This document shows positions 15,762 through 22,970 of a DNA stretch of 28,747 bases, piece by piece. The stretch comes from Candidatus Latescibacterota bacterium. GTDB taxonomy: Bacteria > Latescibacterota > UBA2968 > UBA8231. How positions within the stretch are numbered: the stretch's first letter is position 1; every line of letters starts with the position of its first letter. The notes beneath the pieces are model-generated. The model was given only the letters and a program-made list of their open reading frames with translations. It ran no database searches and was not told where the DNA came from. A program made the translations under genes and the position numbers. The stretch lies in assembly GCA_003529325.1 (NCBI GenBank), contig DPVW01000184.1, positions 38,575 to 67,321 on the forward strand, in the 5' to 3' direction.

Positions 15762-18400
15762 CGCGAGACCCCGGCGTAGACGACGACGAAACCCCGAGTG
15801 CGAGTACGTATGCCTTCGACTTCGAAGTGGCGTCGGGTGAAGTCGAAGCCGAGTTGCGTCGTGAGTCGGTATCCCTGGTAATCGGAAGCATTCGACAGCT
15901 GGATGATCGTCGTTGTCTCGCTAAAGCTGTCGTCCGCCCCAGGGGGTGTCGGTGAACGCAGTTGCGAGAATACGTGGCGCTCGATGCCGATCTCGAGGTA
16001 GCTCTGTCGCATCACGGGAACTCGGCCGATCAGCATGAGGAGGCGGCTGAACTCCTCTCGTCGAGTGGCGGTGCGCAGGCCAGGCACCTGATTGCGATAT
16101 TCCGTTTTCACCCCTGGCGTCAGTGTCACCTGCCACAACTCCAGTGGCGCTTCGATACGCGCGATGTGCCCGAGGAAGGAGGACCGGTCCCGCAGACCGG
16201 AGGTGAACTGCTCGTCATCGTCGAGCAGCTGATGATAGAGCTGCCACTTCAGTGTCGAGTGCAGTCGCACATTCCAGCGTGTGAGTTCGGTGCCGACCCA
16301 TGTGGTGTTGACCCAGGTATCGGGGGCGGGCAGTCGGTCTGTCACCGGGATCAGTTCCCCCGACGAGTTCGGTGGTTGCAGCCACTGCACGAGGTCGTCG
16401 GCGATGTTGTCCTCAACCTTGCTCAGATCCTGGAACAGCCTCAGGCGAAAGGTTGGCCAGCGGCCATCGTAGGTAAGCAACACGTAATCGGCATCGTTCT
16501 GACGTTTGTCGGTGATCTGCTCCATGCGCAGCCGTCCCGCCGACAGACGCAGTTCTGGTGTTATGTTGGCGCCGACATAAAGATTGTACCCACGGCGGTC
16601 CGGCTTGTAGGGGAAATCGGCGACCTGGTCGTTTTCGAAGCGGTCGATCCAGCCGTTGTGATTCATGTCGACGCCATAAAGAAACTCCGGGCGATCGACG
16701 TGGAATCGCAGGAAGGGCTCCTCGTAGTCCGGGATCAGGTTGGGGCTGACATTGGTGTGGTTCTGATTGAAATCAGAGACGAAGTCATTGTTTTCGTCCC
16801 ACCCCGGGAAGACTTCGAAGTCCTCCGATGTCTGGCCTTTGCGCGACCAGTCCGCAAACTGGTCCTGGTCGTCGTTGTCGTCGACGAATTCGTAAAGAGC
16901 ACTGGAGCGCCCGTAATCGACAACGTTGTTGTTGTCGACGGTGGTGAAGTTTGTCGCATAGTCGGCATCGACGTCGAAGGCTTCCAGGTGGGCGAAGTAG
17001 GGGTAGGCGACCTTTGACAGGTTGAGCAGGAGGGCCCCCGAGCGGACGCTGGAGGTGAAATGTTCATCCAGATTGCGGTTGGGATACTGTTGGCTGCGCG
17101 TGTTCTGATCCATCTCCAGATACCCATCGAAGCCGGCCAGGTCGGTCAACTCGAGGGTCAAACCAGCGATCTGGTTCGCTGTGGGCAGACCATAATCGAA
17201 GGCCAATACACGCTGGTTCGAACTGTCTTTGACATTGCCCGTGGCGCGCGCCACGGGCAAAAATACCCGTGACAGTCGAAAATCGACCTGACGGTCAGAA
17301 GCGATCTCTACGAGGTAATCATTGGCCAGCACGAGCTCGAGTTGTACGCGCCGAATTTCGGACGGATCGGGGCCTGTGTACGTGCGGTCGAGAAAGTTAA
17401 AGGAGAGATTGATGGTCTCGAAACCGTCCGCTGCCAGGTAGCCGCCTTGCTGGAAACCGCCCTCGATGATCGGTCGGAAGCCAATCTCACTGCCCCGCAC
17501 CTGAACGCCATCGAGATCGGTGATGACGATGTCGGCGGCGAACAGGGCGCCACCGGCCTCGCCGTCCTCCGGAGAGTCGTCGTGGATGCGCAGATCGATG
17601 CGTTGCACGTTGCCGGTGCGTTGAATTCCTGTGAGATTGCCCTGCAGGATGTTGCTGGAAAATGCTTCGGACTGTGTGTACGCGTGGTGGGCATTGATCA
17701 GCGTTCCCCCGAGCTTGACGAAGTCGCCGAGTTCTACCACGACACGCCCCCCCATGAGGTTCGTGTTGTTCGTCCGCGCCGACTGAAATTCACTCATTGA
17801 ACTATTGAGGAAATTAGGTTCGCTGATTCGTGACAGGATGACTGTCGCCTGATGTTTGTCAGAGGCGAAATCGAGTTGTACACCGTTGAAGTTCGGCTTG
17901 CTGAAGGTCATCGGTGTCAGCGTCGTGCGAATCCGGTCGCCGAAAGTGATGGCGTAGTGGTACTGCCCCTTATGGTCTGAGGCGATGATCAGGTTGTTGA
18001 ACCAGCCGAAGCGTTGGGTGTCCTTGAACAAGGTGCTGCCAAAAGGTTGTGGATTCTGTTGGCGCCAGTCGAGGACCAGCCAGCCACGGGTCAGGAAGTT
18101 GCCGTATACATCGTAGTAGTAGCTGCCCTCCCGCGCCGTTGATACGAAGCGCTGGTAATTGTCACGCGCATAGTTGGAATACTCGCGCTGCCGCCAGCCG
18201 TACTCGGCGTACAGTTCCTGCGGCACGTACCATTTGCGCACCACCGGATCGAGCGCGTCGAACAGCACCCCCGGTCCGGTCGGTTCGAAGCTGACGCGCC
18301 CGCCCCGTTTGATGTCACCCAGACGGGCACTATGCTCCTGCGCACCTGCTGTTGCGTGCAGCAGACCCAGGAAGAAGAGAATGGCGACGAGGCGTCTCAT
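15758..18400 (-). CDS. EF-hand-containing putative outer-membrane protein, family B, second copy
   Basis: An 880-residue protein with a signal peptide ending near Ala18-Gly-Ala20. I know no named family for it. It aligns along its length with the 895-residue protein two genes upstream: NxxxPMTFSKPNFNGVQLD-type segment, RIxDDSP, GxEIGFxP, ANDYxVEIAS, DYGLPT (402-407), the acidic FVDDNDDQDQFADW, FPGWDENNDF, and PDYEEPFLR (557-565). A canonical 12-residue EF-hand loop starts at Asp578 (DMNHNGWIDRFE), followed by PYKPDRRGYN. The last about 270 residues alternate polar and hydrophobic residues as in transmembrane beta strands, ending VVVYAGVSR; an outer-membrane barrel is likely. ATG overlaps the preceding stop by one base (TGATG). 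The large N-terminal part may form surface or periplasmic beta domains. Role unknown; partnering with family A is inferred from strict gene alternation. Confidence 0.72.
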   Translation of the reverse strand: MRRLVAILFFLGLLHATAGAQEHSARLGDIKRGGRVSFEPTGPGVLFDALDPVVRKWYVPQELYAEYGWRQREYSNYARDNYQRFVSTAREGSYYYDVYGNFLTRGWLVLDWRQQNPQPFGSTLFKDTQRFGWFNNLIIASDHKGQYHYAITFGDRIRTTLTPMTFSKPNFNGVQLDFASDKHQATVILSRISEPNFLNSSMSEFQSARTNNTNLMGGRVVVELGDFVKLGGTLINAHHAYTQSEAFSSNILQGNLTGIQRTGNVQRIDLRIHDDSPEDGEAGGALFAADIVITDLDGVQVRGSEIGFRPIIEGGFQQGGYLAADGFETINLSFNFLDRTYTGPDPSEIRRVQLELVLANDYLVEIASDRQVDFRLSRVFLPVARATGNVKDSSNQRVLAFDYGLPTANQIAGLTLELTDLAGFDGYLEMDQNTRSQQYPNRNLDEHFTSSVRSGALLLNLSKVAYPYFAHLEAFDVDADYATNFTTVDNNNVVDYGRSSALYEFVDDNDDQDQFADWSRKGQTSEDFEVFPGWDENNDFVSDFNQNHTNVSPNLIPDYEEPFLRFHVDRPEFLYGVDMNHNGWIDRFENDQVADFPYKPDRRGYNLYVGANITPELRLSAGRLRMEQITDKRQNDADYVLLTYDGRWPTFRLRLFQDLSKVEDNIADDLVQWLQPPNSSGELIPVTDRLPAPDTWVNTTWVGTELTRWNVRLHSTLKWQLYHQLLDDDEQFTSGLRDRSSFLGHIARIEAPLELWQVTLTPGVKTEYRNQVPGLRTATRREEFSRLLMLIGRVPVMRQSYLEIGIERHVFSQLRSPTPPGADDSFSETTTIIQLSNASDYQGYRLTTQLGFDFTRRHFEVEGIRTRTRGFVVVYAGVSR
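17235..17260. repeat. 26-base perfect palindrome inside the 880-residue gene
   Basis: The half-site TTGCCCGTGGCGC is followed directly by its exact reverse complement with no loop. It sits in the codons for Leu-Pro-Val-Ala-Arg-Ala-Thr-Gly-Asn. The corresponding place in the 895-residue paralogue is not palindromic. It could form a very stable hairpin or cruciform. Confidence 0.9.
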
Positions 18401-20286
18401 CAGAAGGCGACTCCCACGACACCTTGATGGCGCTCGGTGAAGGCGTCGGCGTGCACTTCCAGGGTCCAGACGTAGTTACCAGGGAGCACAAGATTGCCGT
18501 TGTCGGCAATTCCGTTCCAGGCGACCTCCACGGGACCGATGCCTTGCTCGGCATCGAAAAGTGTCACTACGCGTCGACCGGCCAGGTCGAAAAGCATGAG
18601 TGTTGCCTGCGCCGGTCGTGTCAGCTGCAGCAGGTTAAAAAATACCCGTAACTCGTCGTGAACCCCGTCGCCATTCGGCGTGATGACGCGGCTGTCGAAC
18701 TGTATTTCACCGACAAGAGTGCCGATCTGGCTTTTTGGCACAGCAACCGACAGGCTGGACAGCTCGGCAAAATCAGAGGGACCAAATTCGGTGGCGTCTC
18801 CGGGGCGCAGCGCCTGCGGCAACGCCGACGAATCACTGTGGTAGGCCCGTCCGGAAAAGGTGGTTCCGAAGCGGAAGATCGGCAGGTCGAAAGTGAATTT
18901 CAGGAGACTGTCGTCTGCCTGAATCAGGGGAATGCTGAGGCCGAATGTCAGTGGTTCGATGAAGTCGATGTCGAACTCCAGGGGTTCACCGTTCAGGGAA
19001 ACTTCACGTATGCTCGTAACCTCGACGTTTGTGTCGACCTCCAGTCTGTCGAAGCCTCGGATGTTGCCGTTGGATTGCAGTCGCACAGCGTAACGGAAGG
19101 TCGCCGGCTCTTCGGCCTGTGCCAAGCGTGGGAAGACCTCCGCAACCAGTCCGTCAGCGATCGGTGGCTGCAGATAGTCAAAAGACAACTCATCGACGGC
19201 GCACGCGTCGGCTAGATCGGCAGAAAAATCGAGGCGGAACTGTACATATTGCCGCGGGTTGGGCGCCTGGATCAATTGGCCATTGCGCAGGGGAGTCCAC
19301 GGGCTCCAGTTCTGCAGATCCTCGGTGACCGGTTCCTGCACACCTGGCTCCAGCGTCCAATACAGCGTTGGCGAAATATCCTCCACCCCCGCGAGCGCAC
19401 CCAGGTCGTCGTACAATTTTTTGGCGAAACGAAGCGGCTGAGGATCGATCCCGGTGCGCATGCGCACCGACAAGGACGACGCAAGAGGGTTGCCGATGAC
19501 GTCTTCGACCCAAGCGACAGGACCGATCGTCGCCGCGGAGCCAAGATCGATGACATCGGACAGGTACCGGCTCTGTTGCAGGAAACCACGACCGTAGACC
19601 TCGATCTCGTCGATTTCGAAGGGTACGTCCGACAAGGCTTTGACGGTGACGAAACGGGCATACTGGTCAGGTATTTCCACATCGACGATGGGATCGTCAT
19701 TTTCGGTGCTGCGTCCGACGAGTACGTCAGGTGAGCTGGCGCTGCGGTGGACGATGTTGAGAAGAATCTCGTATCCCCGCAGAAAGTCCGTCTGGAATGG
19801 CGCCGACGGCGTCGCCACTACCGTATTGCGGGGATAGAATCGAACACGATGCACACCGATGGGTGGATCGAAATCGAGAATCACGCGGACGCCACGGATC
19901 GTTACGTTGGGTTCAAAGAATGTGGGCTTGCGGAGAAAGGCTACGAGGTGGTCTTCGTTCACGGTACCCTCGAGCTGATCTTCGTTACCCCGTCCCGCAT
20001 TCGGCGCCGTGATGGAGCCACCGGAAAGAACACGCTGGGCAATGTTGACATCCGGGTCGAAGAACAATGGTGTGATCCAGCCACGTCGCAGATCGAAGTC
20101 GATGGCGTCACCCGGCGTGTTTGTTGTATCGATGATGGCCAGATACCGGCGCTTGACGACAAGTGCGTCGAGGCCCCGTCCACCACTCTCCCACGTAGTC
20201 AGTTGGTCACCGAGGACAAATGTGCGCGATGGCTGGGCGAGCAGGGGGGAGCCAGCAAGACAGAACACGAGGAGGGCGCCGATCAC
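18400..20286 (-). CDS. Secreted discoidin-like / FlgD-domain protein, second family-A paralogue
   Basis: A 628-residue protein with a signal peptide cleaved near Leu15-Leu-Ala17-Gln. The N-terminal third is a diverged discoidin-like region (VILDFDPPIGVHRVRFYPRN, 135-154) ending in EIEVYGRGF (227-235), matching EIQAYGEGF in the 849-residue paralogue. Then come RTG (277-279), NWSPW (326-330), YVQFRL (347-352), LVAEVFP (380-386), GFDRLEVDT (411-419), PGDATEF (495-501) and the C-terminal FlgD/CHU_C-like domain from ITPNGDG (535-541) to VVGVAF. The typical DGDxxT loop of discoidin domains seen in the other two is not obvious here. The start is GTG, overlapping the upstream stop by 4 bases (GTGA); its stop shares one base with the ATG of the 880-residue gene. 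Exported surface protein; binding target unknown. Confidence 0.76.
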   Translation of the reverse strand: MIGALLVFCLAGSPLLAQPSRTFVLGDQLTTWESGGRGLDALVVKRRYLAIIDTTNTPGDAIDFDLRRGWITPLFFDPDVNIAQRVLSGGSITAPNAGRGNEDQLEGTVNEDHLVAFLRKPTFFEPNVTIRGVRVILDFDPPIGVHRVRFYPRNTVVATPSAPFQTDFLRGYEILLNIVHRSASSPDVLVGRSTENDDPIVDVEIPDQYARFVTVKALSDVPFEIDEIEVYGRGFLQQSRYLSDVIDLGSAATIGPVAWVEDVIGNPLASSLSVRMRTGIDPQPLRFAKKLYDDLGALAGVEDISPTLYWTLEPGVQEPVTEDLQNWSPWTPLRNGQLIQAPNPRQYVQFRLDFSADLADACAVDELSFDYLQPPIADGLVAEVFPRLAQAEEPATFRYAVRLQSNGNIRGFDRLEVDTNVEVTSIREVSLNGEPLEFDIDFIEPLTFGLSIPLIQADDSLLKFTFDLPIFRFGTTFSGRAYHSDSSALPQALRPGDATEFGPSDFAELSSLSVAVPKSQIGTLVGEIQFDSRVITPNGDGVHDELRVFFNLLQLTRPAQATLMLFDLAGRRVVTLFDAEQGIGPVEVAWNGIADNGNLVLPGNYVWTLEVHADAFTERHQGVVGVAF

Positions 20287-22970
20287 CGTAGCCCCGCAGT
20301 GATGCTGAGGAAGACCTGACTGGAGCGCTGGTTGGACGCCGTGTCGAAATGCCGTTCGCTGACAAGGACACCAAGGCGCGTAGCTACCGTGTAACCCAGG
20401 TAAGCGGAGCGATTGGTCAGTTGCGCCACACCGGAGATGGAAGAGAAGCCCTCATCGGCTTCGATCAACTGACCGTCCAGCATCCACAGACGGGATGCCT
20501 CGATACCGAATTGCAACTGGCTGTCGAAAATACCACGCCCATAGCGTGGGAAATAGTTGACGCCGATGCTTTCAGAGAAGATCGGTTGTGTCCACAACAG
20601 GAAGACTGTCTCCTCAAGAACCGTGGCCTCTGGCAGGCGCCGGGAGTAGGGCGTAATACGCCGGAAGGCACTCTTGAATCGCGGTTCGAAATAGGACAGA
20701 CCCGCAGGGATCACCCATTCGGCCTTGTTGATGACGCCGAGGAACCCTGAATCCTTTCTTCCCTCACGAGCGACGACTTCGCTTTCGGCGTCACGCTGAC
20801 GCACCACGTCCCACTTGGCTCGATGATAAAGTCGCAGACCCTTGCCGAGGCGAGAATCGAGGTCGGCATACAGCGTCGCCTTCCACGTGTTGAGAGCGGC
20901 GAGGGGATCGCGCACGTCCTGCATGCTCCCCGGTGCGGCAAGGCGCTGGGTCCACAAGATCAGATCATCGGCGATGTCGTCCTCTACCATCGCAGCTGAC
21001 AGAAAGATTCGAGGCTGCAGTCGTGGTGAACTCGCATTCCATTGCAGCGTGGAGTACCACGACCGCGTCTGTCCATCTCCGGCGAGGAGCCACATTTTCT
21101 GCCGACCCGCCGTCCACTCCGCGTCGGCCCCGAGATCGACGGTGACGTAGCCGTTGTAGCCGCGATGGTCCGTCTTATACGGATAGTCGGGCAGGTCGTC
21201 ATTCTCGAAACGATCTATGACACCGTTGTAGTTCAGGTCGTAGCCAAAAAGAAACTCAGGACGGTCGGAGGCGTATCGTAGGAAGGGCTCCTCGTAATCC
21301 GGCGTCAGGTTCCGGTTCTGATTGTGGTCGTTGAGGAAATCCCGATTTTCATCGAGGCCGGGCCAGACGGTGTTGTTGAAGCCGTGGAATGGCCGCTGCC
21401 ATTCCGGCATGCCGTCGTAGTCGTCGTCATCATCGACGAACTCAAATACCTGTGGAATTGGATTCTTGAAAGTCATGCGACCGCGCGAATCGGTCAGCCA
21501 GTAGGTGGTGGCGTAGTCGTGGTCGGTGGAGAAGAATTCGCCATACGCTGCCAAAGGCTGCCATTGCCACAACCCCTGTGCGTATCCAGCGATCGATCGG
21601 TCTGACATTTCGTGATGATGATCGAGGGCAGGATTTGGGTAGCGGCGAAATCGGCGGTTGACAGCCAATTCCCCCTGCATCGACAGGTGTGAGGCGACGA
21701 TGCTGGCGTCGAGGCCGATGATATCCATGCCGGTTGGCAAACCGTAGTCGACGCTGACGATACGACTGTTGCTGTTGTCCTGCACATTACGGGGTGCGCG
21801 CGTTACGGTCAGGAAGACGATCTCGGGGTTGAAGTTTCCCTCGTCGGTCTGCAGGTTCGAGGCGACCTCCACGCGGTAATCATTGGCCACCGACACATCG
21901 ACTCTGACCTGCGACAACGCTCCCGTACGCAGGCTGTCATGGTCGAGATTCTGCAGATCGTACTGGAGGAGGATGCCGTCCTCATTCTCTGCCACCATGC
22001 GTCCCGCCTCAAATCGTCCCCCAGTGACCGTCGGCGTAAAACCGATCTCCCCACCACGGAATGCGCGTCCCGACGTATCGATCATGACGATGTCGAAACC
22101 GGCAAGTTTGACACCTTCCCTCCCAGCACCCGGCGAATCATCTCGTATTCGTATCCAGATCGTCTCGAGGGGGGTGTTGTGGCTCGTCGTAAGTGTGCCG
22201 TGCAGAGGATTGCCATCGTCGAATTCGATCTGCGTCAAGACATTGTGGGCGTTGACATAGGTCGCCCCCAAGGTCGCTCCCGACAGTGGTTCCACCTGCA
22301 TATGACCACCCAGCATGGTCGTCGAATTCGTGCGTTCGAAGTCGTTTGGATCACTCGGTCGCGACATCAGCAGTGTTCCGGAGAATCGCGGCGCGGAATA
22401 GTCGAGACGGACGCCGTTGAAACGCGGCTTGTAGAGCGTCAATGGCGTGAAGCGCGAATAGATGGCATCGCCGATCGACAGGCGGAAGGAGGAACCGCCA
22501 CTCACGTCTTTGGCGATGACAAGGGCACCGAAAAAGCCATCGTATGAAGAGAATCCCGAACTGCCAGGCGAACGGCTGTTGAATCGCCGCCGCTTGTCGA
22601 TGAAGCTGCCCCTTGGTGTGGGCTGCTGCTGTGACCAGCTGTAAACGTGCCAGTTGCGCCCCAGACTGTTGCCGAAGGCATCGTAAACCAAGGGACCCTC
22701 CAGCTGGGCGTTGACGTAACGCTGATAGGGCGCCCGACTGTAATCCTGGATCTGACCATACCATGGCGTAATCCAGGTCTCGGCCAGATTCTGAGGTCCC
22801 AGGATCTTGCGTACCCTCGGCGCCACGTTGCCGATCTCGAAGCCAGGGACCACGCCGATGGACCGAACCGATTGCAGGGTTCGATCGTAGTTCGCCTGAG
22901 CCTGCAGTGGCTGGACTGTCAGCCACGGCAATGTCGCGACGATGGCCGCCGCCACCCACCTGAGAGCCAT
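20283..22970 (-). CDS. EF-hand-containing putative outer-membrane protein, family B, first copy
   Basis: An 895-residue protein with a signal peptide ending near Leu22-Gln-Ala24-Gln. It is paralogous to the 880-residue protein: RIRDDSP (275-281), GGEIGFTP (306-313), VANDYRVEVAS (361-371), DYGLPT (408-413), acidic FVDDDDDYDGMPEW (511-524), WPGLDENRDF, PDYEEPFLR (557-565) and a canonical EF-hand loop beginning at Asp578 (DLNYNGVIDRFE), then PYKTDHRGYN. The last about 280 residues look like amphipathic beta strands with aromatic girdles, ending FLSITAGLR, consistent with an outer-membrane barrel. The EF-hand loop has all standard coordinating positions (D, N, N, backbone, D, E), so calcium binding is likely. 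Its ATG overlaps the stop of the 849-residue gene by one base (TGATG). No known functional family recognised. Confidence 0.72.
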   Translation of the reverse strand: MALRWVAAAIVATLPWLTVQPLQAQANYDRTLQSVRSIGVVPGFEIGNVAPRVRKILGPQNLAETWITPWYGQIQDYSRAPYQRYVNAQLEGPLVYDAFGNSLGRNWHVYSWSQQQPTPRGSFIDKRRRFNSRSPGSSGFSSYDGFFGALVIAKDVSGGSSFRLSIGDAIYSRFTPLTLYKPRFNGVRLDYSAPRFSGTLLMSRPSDPNDFERTNSTTMLGGHMQVEPLSGATLGATYVNAHNVLTQIEFDDGNPLHGTLTTSHNTPLETIWIRIRDDSPGAGREGVKLAGFDIVMIDTSGRAFRGGEIGFTPTVTGGRFEAGRMVAENEDGILLQYDLQNLDHDSLRTGALSQVRVDVSVANDYRVEVASNLQTDEGNFNPEIVFLTVTRAPRNVQDNSNSRIVSVDYGLPTGMDIIGLDASIVASHLSMQGELAVNRRFRRYPNPALDHHHEMSDRSIAGYAQGLWQWQPLAAYGEFFSTDHDYATTYWLTDSRGRMTFKNPIPQVFEFVDDDDDYDGMPEWQRPFHGFNNTVWPGLDENRDFLNDHNQNRNLTPDYEEPFLRYASDRPEFLFGYDLNYNGVIDRFENDDLPDYPYKTDHRGYNGYVTVDLGADAEWTAGRQKMWLLAGDGQTRSWYSTLQWNASSPRLQPRIFLSAAMVEDDIADDLILWTQRLAAPGSMQDVRDPLAALNTWKATLYADLDSRLGKGLRLYHRAKWDVVRQRDAESEVVAREGRKDSGFLGVINKAEWVIPAGLSYFEPRFKSAFRRITPYSRRLPEATVLEETVFLLWTQPIFSESIGVNYFPRYGRGIFDSQLQFGIEASRLWMLDGQLIEADEGFSSISGVAQLTNRSAYLGYTVATRLGVLVSERHFDTASNQRSSQVFLSITAGLR

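Noticed and set aside
14320..15891. Long antisense or alternate-frame open frames, e.g. 14320-15891 (-), 4411-5136 (-), 13387-14475 (+), 15962-17017 (+)
   Set aside because: High GC makes long stop-free shadows. Their products are Arg/Pro/Ser-rich or lack any motif, while the chosen frames carry signal peptides, repeats and conserved motifs.
17235..17260. The 26-base palindrome as a transcription terminator
   Set aside because: In the - strand mRNA the U run precedes rather than follows the hairpin, and on the + strand it is followed by A. It also lies mid-gene.
21410..21440. GTC/GAC-type triplet runs here and near 7510-7530 as microsatellites or CRISPR-like repeats
   Set aside because: They are in-frame codons for aspartate-rich calcium-type loops, with irregular spacing and no spacer-repeat structure.
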